A program made the position numbers and the translations under genes. Source: Halobacteroides halobius DSM 5150 (GTDB lineage: Bacteria; Bacillota; Halanaerobiia; Halobacteroidales; Halobacteroidaceae). Taken from it: a stretch of 64,000 bases of DNA. Location of the stretch: positions 1,054,001-1,118,000 of the forward strand of contig NC_019978.1 of assembly GCF_000328625.1 (NCBI RefSeq), read 5' to 3'. Below, piece by piece: positions 1 through 7,032 of this stretch. The stretch's first letter is position 1. Each line of letters starts with the position of its first letter. The notes under the pieces were generated by a model. The model saw only the letters and a program-made list of their open reading frames with translations, did not search any database and was not told the origin of the DNA.

Positions 1-752
1 AGATTAAAGGAGTCGATGAATTATTTGCAGAAGGTTATGATGCTGTCTTTGTAGGAACAGGAGCTGGTTTACCAAAGTTTTTAGGCTTAGAAGGAGAAAA
101 CTTAAATGGAGTTTATTCTGCTAATGAATTTTTAACTCGAGTTAATTTAATGAAGGCCTATAAATTTCCTAAGTACAAAACACCAGTTCATGTTGGAGAT
201 AAAGTAGCAGTTGTAGGGGCAGGTAATGTAGCTATGGATGCTGCTCGAACAGCATTAAGATTAGGGGCCAAGGAATCAATGATCGTTTATCGTCGAGGTC
301 GAGAAGAGATGCCAGCTCGAGAAGAAGAAATTCATCATGCTCAAGAAGAAGGAGTTGAGTTTAAGTTACTAAATAATCCAACTCGTATTTTAGGAGATCA
401 AGATGGATTTGTAAGAGGTATGGAATGTGTTAAGATGGAGTTAGGAGAGCGTGATGAATCAGGTCGAAGACGTCCGATTGCAATTGAAGGATCTGAATTT
501 GAAATAGATGTTGATACAGTAATTATGGCAATTGGACAAAATCCTAATCCAATTCTTTTACAGGATACTCCAGAGATAAAAACAACTGATTGGGGTACAA
601 TCAAAACTGATGAGAGTAAAGAAACAAGTAAAGAAGGTGTCTTTGCTGGTGGAGATGTAGTAACTGGTGCTGCTACAGTAATTGAGGCTATGGGAGCAGG
701 TAAACAGGCTGCTCAATCTATTGATCAATATATAAAAAGTAGAAAGAAATGA
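1..752 (+). CDS. NADPH-dependent glutamate synthase small subunit-type flavoprotein (5' partial)
   Basis: The 5' end lies outside the window; the frame is open from base 3, about 249 residues. This is the C-terminal half of the FAD/NAD(P)H oxidoreductase family that supplies electrons for glutamate synthesis from glutamine and 2-oxoglutarate, and that also includes NfnB/sulfide dehydrogenase alpha. The sequence shows VFVGTGAGLPKFLGLEGE (end of the first dinucleotide fold), then VAVVGAGNVAMDAARTALRL (NADPH-binding GxGxxA fold), VYRRGREEMPAREEE, and a C-terminal FAD segment with GVFAGGDVVTGAATVIEAMG. It ends without an extra ferredoxin domain, which argues against a YgfK-like protein. NfnB and GltA cannot be told apart from this fragment. 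Confidence 0.9.
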   Translation, partial: IKGVDELFAEGYDAVFVGTGAGLPKFLGLEGENLNGVYSANEFLTRVNLMKAYKFPKYKTPVHVGDKVAVVGAGNVAMDAARTALRLGAKESMIVYRRGREEMPAREEEIHHAQEEGVEFKLLNNPTRILGDQDGFVRGMECVKMELGERDESGRRRPIAIEGSEFEIDVDTVIMAIGQNPNPILLQDTPEIKTTDWGTIKTDESKETSKEGVFAGGDVVTGAATVIEAMGAGKQAAQSIDQYIKSRKK

Positions 753-905
753 ATATTGTATTAGGGATATTATTAGATTAGAAAAGAAATATTTTAGCCA
801 AAAACTATGATGCGATTTAAAATAGCCTACTGCTTCATATAATTAATAACCTATAAAATCCCTGAGCAATTAGTTTGGTTTAATTATAATCTAAGGAGGG
901 ATATT

Positions 906-1838
906 ATGTCTAGAATGGTAGTGGCTTTAGGAGGGAATGCTTTAGGAGAAACTCCTTTAGAACAAAGGGAAATAGTACAACATACAGCTAAACAGATTGT
1001 TGATTTCATAGAGGAAGGTCATGAGGTTATTTTAGCGCATGGTAATGGCCCACAAGTGGGGATGATTAATCTTGCCTTTGAAAATTCAGCCCAATGCCAG
1101 GGCCAAACTCCTAAGATGCCATTTCCAGAATGTGGAGCAATGAGTCAAGGCTATATAGGATATCACTTGCAAAATGGTATTAAAGAGGAATTAAATAATA
1201 GAGGGATTGATAAAGCTGTTACTTCGGTAGTTAGTCAAGTGATTGTAGATAAAGATGATAATGCTTTTAAAAATCCTACTAAACCAATTGGTAGTTTTTA
1301 TTCTAAAACAGAAGCAAAAAAGTTAGAAAAAGAAGGATATGATTTTATAGAAGATTCTGGTCGAGGCTATCGTCGTGTTGTTCCAAGTCCTATGCCGGTA
1401 GATATAGTAGAGAAGGATGTGATTAGTACTTTAGTAGAGAATGAACATATTTTAATTGCTTGTGGTGGGGGTGGGGTTCCTGTAGTAAGAGAAAATGGAA
1501 GTTTAAAAGGAGTTTCAGCTGTAATTGATAAAGATTTTGCTAGTGAAAAACTTGCAGAAATATTAGAAGTAGATTTATTTCTGATTTTAACCGCTGTAGA
1601 GAAGGTAGCAATTAATTTTGGAACTACTAATGAAGAATGGTTATCTAAGATGGATATTAAAACTGCAAAAAGATATTGTCAAGAAGGTCATTTTGCTCCT
1701 GGTAGTATGTTACCTAAAGTTAAAGCAGCAATTAAATTTGCTGAAAGTAAAAAAGATAGAAAGGCATTAATAACTTCTTTAGATAAATCTAAAGAAGCTT
1801 TATTAGGGCAGACAGGAACAATTATATATGATGATTAG
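906..1838 (+). CDS. arcC: Carbamate kinase
   Basis: 310 residues, full length for the family. The enzyme interconverts carbamoyl phosphate + ADP and carbamate + ATP in the cytoplasm, usually the ATP-yielding end of arginine, agmatine or purine breakdown. Family motifs: ALGGNAL at the N-terminus (about residues 7-13), HGNGPQVG (about 45-52), a PMP(V)DIVE segment, IACGGGGVPV (about 197-206), and a C-terminal HFAPGSMLPKV. The ATG is preceded by AAGGAGGG. It is 11 bp upstream of a MocA-like gene; the arcC-mocA pairing is known from purine/xanthine catabolism (yqeA-ygfJ) clusters, which suggests that role here by inference. Confidence 0.95.
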   Translation: MSRMVVALGGNALGETPLEQREIVQHTAKQIVDFIEEGHEVILAHGNGPQVGMINLAFENSAQCQGQTPKMPFPECGAMSQGYIGYHLQNGIKEELNNRGIDKAVTSVVSQVIVDKDDNAFKNPTKPIGSFYSKTEAKKLEKEGYDFIEDSGRGYRRVVPSPMPVDIVEKDVISTLVENEHILIACGGGGVPVVRENGSLKGVSAVIDKDFASEKLAEILEVDLFLILTAVEKVAINFGTTNEEWLSKMDIKTAKRYCQEGHFAPGSMLPKVKAAIKFAESKKDRKALITSLDKSKEALLGQTGTIIYDD

Positions 1839-1849
1839 AGGAGATAAAA

Positions 1850-2455
1850 ATGGTTTCAGCGATAGTTTTAGCTGCTGGGATGTCAACTAGATTAGATAAA
1901 GATAAATCTAAGCAATTACTTTCACTAGGTAAGAAAACAATTATAGAAACTGTTATAAATAAATTATTAGCTAGTGAGGTAGAAGAAATAATAGTAGTTG
2001 TTGGTTATCAAGCAGGTATGATTAGGAGTTTAATACAGAGTAAGGAAGTTAAAATCTGTTATAATAAAGATTATAAATTAGGTCAAAGTACTTCCTTAAA
2101 AAAAGGTTTGTTATCAATTGCTAGTAATTGTAAAGCAATTCTTTGTGTATTAGCAGACCAGCCTTTAGTTAGAAAAGAGACGATTAATCAATTAATTACT
2201 GAGTTTAAGGTAGAAGGAGAATTAATAGTAGCTCCAGAATATAAAGAACACAGAGGTAATCCAGTCTTGTTCTCAGCTGATTTAAAGTCAGAAATGTTAA
2301 AGATTAGTGGTGATCGAGGAGCTAGAGATTTAATTGATAAATATCGTAAGCAAAGTAAGTTAATTAAGGTAGATGATCAAGGAGTTATTTTTGATGTTGA
2401 TACCAAAGAAGATTATTTAAGGTTATTAATCAAACATATTTATAGATTATTGTAA
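1850..2455 (+). CDS. MocA-like molybdenum cofactor nucleotidyltransferase
   Basis: 201 residues, typical family length. MobA/MocA-family NTP transferases attach CMP or GMP to molybdopterin during maturation of molybdenum hydroxylases. The N-terminal nucleotide-binding motif is LAAGMSTRL (about residues 7-15) followed by a lysine-containing SKQLLSL. The metal-binding region is CVLADQPLV (about 101-109), and EHRGNPVLF and GDRGARDLI follow, as in MocA/YgfJ. SD GAGGAG is 5 nt before the ATG, and the gene directly follows carbamate kinase, so they are probably one transcript. The exact nucleotide (CTP or GTP) is not determinable here. Confidence 0.85.
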   Translation: MVSAIVLAAGMSTRLDKDKSKQLLSLGKKTIIETVINKLLASEVEEIIVVVGYQAGMIRSLIQSKEVKICYNKDYKLGQSTSLKKGLLSIASNCKAILCVLADQPLVRKETINQLITEFKVEGELIVAPEYKEHRGNPVLFSADLKSEMLKISGDRGARDLIDKYRKQSKLIKVDDQGVIFDVDTKEDYLRLLIKHIYRLL

Positions 2456-2511
2456 AATTTTTATTTATAATAATTATAGCTGAATAATTTAACAAAGAGG
2501 AGGAGATTTCT

Positions 2512-3168
2512 TTGAAACATAAAAATATTCCCCAAAAACTTGAATATTTTATACCAATGGTTCATTTTCTTGCTAATACATTAGGTGAACATTTTGAATT
2601 AATTGTATATGAGATTGATCAAGAAGAAGCAGAAGCTTCAATTATAGCCATTGAGAATTCCCATATTAGTAATCGAAAGGTAGGAGATAAGGCACCAAAA
2701 CTGTTAAAAGATATATCAAATTCAATAAAAAAAGATGAAGATATGGTATTAAACTATATAACTAAAACTAATGAAGGTAGGCCTTTAAAATCTTCAACAT
2801 ATTTTATTCGAAATAATGAAGGTGAAATTATAGGTGCGTTTTGTATTAATCTTGATCTCACAAATATAAAGATTGCTCAAAACTTTTTGGGTGAGATTTC
2901 TAGTATAGAAGAAGAAGATTCATTAAGAGATAAATTCCCAGAGAATGTAGATCGATTCTTAGAGATAATTATAAGAAATAGTTTAGAAGAGGTAGATAAA
3001 CCTGTTCCTTTATTAACTAAAGATGATAAACTAAAGATTGTTGAATATCTTGACGATAATAATGCCTTTAATATTAAAGATACCATTAATACTTTAGCTG
3101 ATGAGTTAAATGTTTCCCGTTATACTATATATAACTATCTTGATGAAGTTCGGACCAATAAAAAATAA
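2512..3168 (+). CDS. YheO-like PAS/HTH transcriptional regulator
   Basis: 218 residues from a TTG start with a strong GAGGAG SD 8 nt upstream. The N-terminal half matches the YheO-like PAS-type sensor domain (LEYFIPMVHFLANTLGEHFELIVYE pattern, then TNEGRPLKSSTYFIRN and IGAFCINLDLT). The C-terminal region has a helix-turn-helix of the HTH_22 type (TINTLADELNVSRYTIYNYLDEV, about residues 190-212). Such proteins are predicted DNA-binding regulators with unknown small-molecule ligands. It lies downstream of arcC/mocA and is followed by a strong terminator, so it may regulate that operon; this is inference. Confidence 0.8.
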   Translation: MKHKNIPQKLEYFIPMVHFLANTLGEHFELIVYEIDQEEAEASIIAIENSHISNRKVGDKAPKLLKDISNSIKKDEDMVLNYITKTNEGRPLKSSTYFIRNNEGEIIGAFCINLDLTNIKIAQNFLGEISSIEEEDSLRDKFPENVDRFLEIIIRNSLEEVDKPVPLLTKDDKLKIVEYLDDNNAFNIKDTINTLADELNVSRYTIYNYLDEVRTNKK

Positions 3169-3182
3169 AGACTACTAGAAAT

Positions 3183-3222
3183 AAAGTTGCTTCTGTTCTT
3201 AGCTAAGAACAGAAGCAACTTT
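3183..3222 (+). terminator. Intrinsic terminator
   Basis: A perfect 40-nt inverted repeat (AAAGTTGCTTCTGTTCTTAG and its complement) followed by TTGTTTT. It closes the arcC-mocA-regulator block. Confidence 0.85.
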
Positions 3223-3266
3223 TGTTTTAACTTATACTATCTTTTTTATAATCTTGGGCTGATTTA

Positions 3267-3286
3267 TTATTGACATATGTTCATAA
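3267..3286. promoter_or_regulatory. CATATG operator, copy 1
   Basis: TTATTGACATATGTTCATAA is a 20-bp near-palindrome with the form TTAT-N3-CATATG-N3-ATAA. It overlaps the -35 box and spacer of the promoter for the Fur-family gene, as expected of a repressor site. Three relatives are at 3686, 5541 and 5610. Confidence 0.65.
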
Positions 3287-3298
3287 TTTCCTTATAAT
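3270..3298 (+). promoter_or_regulatory. Sigma-A-type promoter of the Fur-family gene
   Basis: Consensus TTGACA (3270-3275), a 17-bp spacer and TATAAT (3293-3298). The predicted transcript start is about 3305, only about 20 nt before the GTG at 3326. The -35 box lies inside the CATATG operator. Confidence 0.8.
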
Positions 3299-3325
3299 AA
3301 GAATAGAAAAATTATAGAGATATTA

Positions 3326-3667
3326 GTGGATAATCAGGAACAACATCTAAGTGCTGATGATATATATGCTTTAGTTAAAGCTGAAGGAGCATCAGTTGGA
3401 TTAGCAACAATTTATCGTACACTAAATTTATTAGAATCAGCAGAAGTAGTAGCTAAGAGAGATTTAGGGGCTGATTCAGCTTGTTATGAATTTGTATTTG
3501 CTGAGAGTAATCAACACCATCATTTAGTTTGTAAAAAGTGTGGTAAAGTAATAGAAACCGAAAAATTACTTGTTGCTGATTTAAAGCAAAGATTATTAGT
3601 ACAAATTGGTTTTCAAGTGGTTGATTGTTGTGTGCAAATAGAGGGTTATTGTCAAAATTGTAGATAG
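3326..3667 (+). CDS. Fur-family metal-responsive regulator, short N-terminus
   Basis: 113 residues from a GTG start; Fur/PerR/Zur proteins are usually about 135-150. The winged-helix core is present (HLSADDIYALVKAEGASVGLATIY, with the recognition-helix TIYRTL motif). The metal/dimer part follows: HHHLVCKKCGK with one CxxC pair and EGYCQNC with the second pair for structural zinc. About 20 N-terminal residues (first helix) are missing. No ATG/GTG/TTG exists upstream before an in-frame TAA at 3284, and the consensus promoter occupies that space, so GTG 3326 is the best start. The regulated metal or signal is unknown. Neighbouring CATATG operators suggest autoregulation and control of the genes downstream (inference). 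Confidence 0.75.
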   Translation: MDNQEQHLSADDIYALVKAEGASVGLATIYRTLNLLESAEVVAKRDLGADSACYEFVFAESNQHHHLVCKKCGKVIETEKLLVADLKQRLLVQIGFQVVDCCVQIEGYCQNCR

Positions 3668-3685
3668 CACTTATTTTTTTATAGT

Positions 3686-3705
3686 TTATTATCATATGTT
3701 AATAA
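3686..3705. promoter_or_regulatory. CATATG operator, copy 2
   Basis: TTATTATCATATGTTAATAA is a near-palindrome of the same form as the site at 3267. It sits 34 bp upstream of the ATG of the NifX-like gene. No clear -10 box accompanies it. Confidence 0.55.
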
Positions 3706-3738
3706 CAAATTTTATCATCAAATAAGGAGTTGATAGTG

Positions 3739-4107
3739 ATGAAGATAGCAGTAACTGCTAAAGATGATGTAGGTTTAGAGGCCAAGGTTGATTCTAGATT
3801 TGGAAGAGCATTTTATTTTGCTATTATTGATCTTGATACTGAAGAGGTAGAATTTATTAATAATACAGCAGCTAATGCTGCTAGTGGAGCTGGAGTAAAG
3901 GCAGCTCAATTAGTAACAGATGAAGAGGTAGAAGCATTAATTTCAGGAAGAGTTGGCCCTAAAGCTTTTAGAGGATTAGATAAAGCAGGAATTAAGATTT
4001 ATATTACTAAGGAAGCTACTATTAAAGAAACCTTAGCTGATTATAAGGATAATAATTTAAAAGAAATAGACGGGCCAACTAATCAAGGCCATGTTGGTAT
4101 GAAATAA
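3739..4107 (+). CDS. NifX/NifB-C-terminal-like dinitrogenase Fe-Mo cofactor family protein
   Basis: 122 residues from ATG 3739, chosen because AAGGAG (3724-3729) is 9 nt upstream; the in-frame TTG at 3730 abuts the SD. It has the RNase H-like fold family signature of NifX/NafY/NifB tails: MKIAVTAKDD, DSRFGRAFYFAIID, and a central GAGVKAAQL. Family members bind iron-sulfur or Fe-Mo cofactor precursors. In non-diazotrophs, single-domain copies sit beside MinD-type Fe-S ATPases, as here (the broken ATPase gene follows after 9 bp). Its specific client is unknown. The CATATG operator upstream suggests Fur-family control. Confidence 0.85.
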   Translation: MKIAVTAKDDVGLEAKVDSRFGRAFYFAIIDLDTEEVEFINNTAANAASGAGVKAAQLVTDEEVEALISGRVGPKAFRGLDKAGIKIYITKEATIKETLADYKDNNLKEIDGPTNQGHVGMK

Positions 4108-4116
4108 GGTGATAAG

Positions 4117-4820
4117 ATGAAACTAACAGTTTTAAGTGGTAAAGGAGGAACCGGAAAGACTACTGTTACTGCTAATTTAGCAGCTGCAATTTTGGTGCTA
4201 TAAATTCTGATAAGCAGGTAAATGATATCAAGTGTGAAGGTTGTGGTCTTTGTGTTGCTAAGTGTCCTACCGATGCTTTAGAACTTATAGCTGAAGATAC
4301 AGGAAAGATTTATTATTCTACAGCTCAAAGCGGGCCAATGGTGCATGCAAAATTAAAGATTGGTGCTGAAAACTCTGGTAAATTAGTTAGTCAAGTGAAA
4401 GAAGAAGCAGAGAAGTTGGCCCGAGAAAAGGATAAAAAATTAGTTTTAGTTGATGGTTCCCCAGGAATTGGTTGCCCAGTAATTGCTTCTCTTAATGGAG
4501 TAGATGCTACATTAGTAGTTACTGAACCAACTAAATCAGGATTAGTTGATTTAAAAAGAGTGCTTCAAATAATAGAGCATTTTTCTATTCCAGTTTTAGT
4601 TGTGATTAATAAATATGATTTAAATCAGGAATTGACATCTGAGATTATAGAATTTTGTCAGGAACAGGATATATCTATAGTAGGTAAGATTCCATTTGAT
4701 GGTACTATTGTTGAAGCCATGGAACAAGGTAAACTTGTAATTGATTATGCTGAGAATAGTAATTCTGCTAAAGCAATTAAAGAAGTTTGGGAAGCGATAA
4801 AGAATAAACTCTCAATGTAG
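4117..4820 (+). pseudogene. MinD-superfamily P-loop ATPase with ferredoxin domain, broken
   Basis: The start encodes MKLTVLSGKGGTGKTTVTAN, a complete deviant Walker A, then runs into TAA at 4201. The rest continues in another frame from about 4188: FGAINSDKQVND, then CEGCGLCVAKCP (one 4Fe-4S cluster), then VLVDGSPGIGCPV, VVTEPTKSGL and VINKYDLN. Family members are about 280-290 residues with two ferredoxin motifs. Here about 60 residues, including the switch region and most of the first ferredoxin, are gone at the junction near 4188 and the frame is shifted. An internal open frame starts at ATG 4338. A functional product is unlikely because the ATPase core is interrupted. Confidence 0.85.
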
Positions 4821-4908
4821 ATTAAATATAATATAGTCAATTTAAATTGATTTTAAAGGTTTTAATTGTTAATTCTCAATTATAAATTAATATTAAGGAG
4901 TGATTAAT

Positions 4909-5268
4909 ATGCAAAAATTAGCTATTCCTACCAATGGAGAACAGGTTGCATCACATTTTGGTCGTTGTCCAGAGTTTACTATTGTTGAGATTGAAGGTGA
5001 TGAAATTGTTAAGCAGCAAGTAATTGAAAATCCCGGACATAAACCAGGTTTTTTACCTCGATTTCTTAATGAGAAAGGAGTAGATTTTATTTTAGCTGGT
5101 GGAATGGGTAGAAAAGCTGTTAACTTATTTGATGAAAATAATATTGAAGTAGTAACTGGAGCAACTGGTGAAATTGATACAGTAATTAAATCTTATTTAG
5201 CAAATAGTTTAGAGACAGAAGAAGATATTTGTGACCATGATCATGATGATCATGATTGTGATCATTAG
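4909..5268 (+). CDS. NifX-like Fe-Mo cofactor family protein with His/Asp tail
   Basis: 119 residues from ATG 4909, with AAGGAG ending 8 nt upstream. Family features: KLAIPTNGEQVASHFGRCPEFTIVEI, then the conserved GFLPRFLNEKGVDFILAGGMG block, and GATGEIDTVIKSYL. The C-terminus is a run of Asp, His and two Cys (CDHDHDDHDCDH), which looks like a metal-binding tail. It is the second NifX-like gene in the locus and is followed by an Mrp remnant, consistent with a scaffold or carrier of iron-sulfur or molybdenum-type cofactors. The actual cofactor is unknown. Confidence 0.85.
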   Translation: MQKLAIPTNGEQVASHFGRCPEFTIVEIEGDEIVKQQVIENPGHKPGFLPRFLNEKGVDFILAGGMGRKAVNLFDENNIEVVTGATGEIDTVIKSYLANSLETEEDICDHDHDDHDCDH

Positions 5269-5333
5269 TTGATATATAGTTGCGCTTCTCAATCAGGCAT
5301 TGTGTGGGTTTTTCCTTAAATAGTTTTTGTTCA

Positions 5334-5468
5334 TTATTGTTAGGTAAAGAACCTTTAGTTCCTGAAGTAAGAGAAAGTAGTGATCAAGGTGCTCCAATTG
5401 TTGTTTCCAATCCTGAGTTTGAAGTTACTCAAGAATTTAATAAAATAGCTGATAAAATTAGTGAATAA
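5334..5468 (+). pseudogene. 3' remnant of an Mrp/NBP35 Fe-S carrier ATPase
   Basis: About 44 residues remain, beginning LLGKEPLVPEVRESSDQG and continuing through PIVVSNPEFEVTQEF. This matches the very C-terminus of Mrp/NBP35 ATPases (final strand, then the E..RE..D.G.P pattern). The Walker A and the rest of a roughly 270-residue protein are absent. The bases just upstream (5280-5333) do not resemble the family. It is a relic of a gene that belonged to the Fe-S/NifX cluster. Confidence 0.8.
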
Positions 5469-5540
5469 AAAATAAGGGCGTATAGTTTGCGCCCAGTTTT
5501 AAATAGACTTTTCATAATGTGAGAGATCTTTTTTAAATGG

Positions 5541-5560
5541 TTATCGACATATGATCATAA
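5541..5560. promoter_or_regulatory. CATATG operator, copy 3, on a promoter
   Basis: TTATCGACATATGATCATAA is the best palindrome of the four copies. It overlaps a -35-like TCGACA (5544-5549), which is 17 bp from TATAAT (5567-5572). The -35 starts 3 bp inside the operator, exactly as at 3267/3270. The promoter would drive the DUF5320 gene. Confidence 0.65.
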
Positions 5561-5609
5561 AAAGTATATAATATAATTGAAAAGAATTAATGTTTAAAAA
5601 GTTTAGTTG

Positions 5610-5629
5610 TTATTATCATATGTTTAAAA
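5610..5629. promoter_or_regulatory. CATATG operator, copy 4
   Basis: TTATTATCATATGTTTAAAA is the weakest right half-site of the four. It lies 27 bp before the DUF5320 start and 69 bp downstream of copy 3, so the DUF5320 gene has a tandem pair. Confidence 0.5.
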
Positions 5630-5655
5630 CGAAATGATTAAAAGGAGTGATTAAT

Positions 5656-6087
5656 ATGCCTAGAGGAGATAACAAGCTTTTTAGAAGAAAGACTTGTTAT
5701 TCAAAAAAGGTTCGAGCTAATAATAATAGAAGATGGGCAACTAATAAACTTCATTATCAGCACGAAAGTGCTGAGAAGGATGGAACAGGTCCAGAAGGAT
5801 TAGGGCCTAGAACTGGAAGAGCTGCTGGTTACTGTGCAGGATTTGATCAACCAGGTTATGCAAATGATGTAGCATCTTGTATGAGATTAGGAAGAAGAGG
5901 TGCTGGTCGAGGTAGAAGAAATGCACCTCGTCGATTCTATAATTCTAATGCAACTGCTCAATCTACTAATCAAGAAGCAGCTAAAGAGAATGAAATTAAT
6001 TATCTTAAGCAAGAAAAAGAAATGTTAAAAGAAGAATTAGAAGATATTAAAAATCAATTGTCCAAATTAGAAAATACAGAGGAATAA
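5656..6087 (+). CDS. DUF5320 family protein with an unusual N-terminal insert
   Basis: 143 residues from ATG 5656 (AAAGGAG upstream). DUF5320 proteins are small and Gly/Arg-rich, of unknown function, and usually encoded beside NifX-like and MinD-type genes. The family pattern is MPRGD followed directly by GTGPxGxGPxTGRxxGYCAG. Here MPRGD and DGTGPEGLGPRTGRAAGYCA are separated by about 35 basic residues (residues 6-40). After a GR-rich stretch (GRRGAGRGRRN) the C-terminus (about 115-141) is a heptad coiled coil (LKQEKEMLKEELEDIKNQL). Two CATATG operators precede it and a terminator follows, so it is monocistronic. Confidence 0.8.
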   Translation: MPRGDNKLFRRKTCYSKKVRANNNRRWATNKLHYQHESAEKDGTGPEGLGPRTGRAAGYCAGFDQPGYANDVASCMRLGRRGAGRGRRNAPRRFYNSNATAQSTNQEAAKENEINYLKQEKEMLKEELEDIKNQLSKLENTEE

Positions 6088-6095
6088 TTATTTTA

Positions 6096-6125
6096 AGAAA
6101 GGCTAGCTTTTAAGCTAGCCTTTCT
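6096..6125 (+). terminator. Intrinsic terminator
   Basis: AGAAAGGCTAGCTT and its exact complement with a TT loop, a 14-bp stem. The T-rich tail is short. It ends the DUF5320 unit. Confidence 0.75.
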
Positions 6126-6187
6126 GTATGTAGTTAATTTGGTTTCTAATTATTTGTTTTATTTTTTGGGATAATTTTAGTTAATCA

Positions 6188-6216
6188 TTGACTGATTCAA
6201 GTTACAATATTATAAT
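6188..6216 (+). promoter_or_regulatory. Promoter of the permease/chromate/DUF364/arsR operon
   Basis: TTGACT (6188-6193), a 17-bp spacer and TATAAT (6211-6216). The -10 box runs into a palindrome at 6215. Confidence 0.75.
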
Positions 6217-6242
6217 TCAATTAAGTAACCACTTAATTGAAT
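6215..6242. promoter_or_regulatory. 12-4-12 palindromic operator
   Basis: ATTCAATTAAGT, spacer AACC, ACTTAATTGAAT: a perfect 12-bp inverted repeat that overlaps the end of the -10 and the start site. Size and ATTCAA/TTGAAT ends fit ArsR/SmtB-family operators. An ArsR gene is the last gene of the same operon, so autoregulation is likely (inference). Confidence 0.7.
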
Positions 6243-6259
6243 GAAGGTGAGGTAAATGT

Positions 6260-7003
6260 ATGATTGTAAATGTAAACATCTTGATTTGGGCAATTTTTAA
6301 AAAGAATATGAAGATTTATTATCTGGAGCCCCCAGTACTTATTTTTGGGGTTTTATTTCCTGGTTTTTTATTTTTAGCCTTTACTCAAGGGCGTAATATA
6401 GAGGTTAATAGTTTACTACCTGGATTATTAGGTATTATTTTCTTTTTTACTGGTTCTTCTGTAGGACCTTACATAACTCCCTGGGAGACAAGAACTAAAA
6501 CTTTAGAACGGGTGCTAAGCACGCCAATTTCGGTAACAATATTAATTTTAGGTGATATAACAAGTGGTTTAATTTTTGGGATTAGTTTTTCTGCTTTGAT
6601 ATTATTAGGAGGAGTTTTGTTTTTTTAGATTACTATTAGTAATTTAGTTTTATTAGTTGGAGCTATTATTTTAGCTGCTTTTTGTTTTGCTTCTTTAGGT
6701 ACTGTTTTTTCTGCTTTACCTACTGATAAACCATCTAATGTGATGATGATTTCTAATTTAGTTCGACTACCTTTAATTTTTATCAGTGGAGTTTTTATTC
6801 CAATTAATCAGCTTCCTTACTGGGGAAAACTCATAGCTCCTTTATCTCCTGTTACCTATGTTACTGATGTAATGCGGTATTTATTAAATCAATCTCATTA
6901 CTTTACAGTTGAATATAATTTTTTTATGTTATTAGTTTTTAGTATATTATTATTTAGTTTAAGTATTTATTTTCATAAAAAAACTTTATTAAAGAGGATT
7001 TAA
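6260..7003 (+). pseudogene. ABC-2 type permease interrupted by an in-frame TAG
   Basis: The 247-codon frame from ATG 6260 encodes a membrane protein with about six hydrophobic segments. ABC-2 permease features are GSSVGPYITPWETRTKTLERV (first half), and PLIFISGVFIPINQLP and PLSPVTYVTDVMRYLL (second half). A single TAG at 6626-6628 interrupts the frame after residue 122, inside a transmembrane segment. The frame stays open and homologous on both sides. No ATP-binding partner gene is adjacent. TAG is used as a normal stop by many genes in the window, so a nonsense mutation is the simplest reading. Confidence 0.75.
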
Positions 7004-7032
7004 TAGTAAAAGGGGGGGAGTTAAGATAAGAA

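Noticed and set aside
5280-5333. Upstream part of the frame containing the Mrp remnant, starting at TTG 5280
   Set aside because: No ribosome site, and its residues do not resemble Mrp; it is probably chance open frame fused to the relic.
5475-5500. GGGCG...GCGCCC hairpin after the Mrp remnant
   Set aside because: Short imperfect stem with a large loop and poor T-tract; not supported enough to call a terminator.
6626-6628. TAG read as pyrrolysine stated as fact
   Set aside because: Many genes here end with TAG, no pyl gene is in the window, and ABC permeases are not known pyrrolysine proteins; kept only as a low-weight check.
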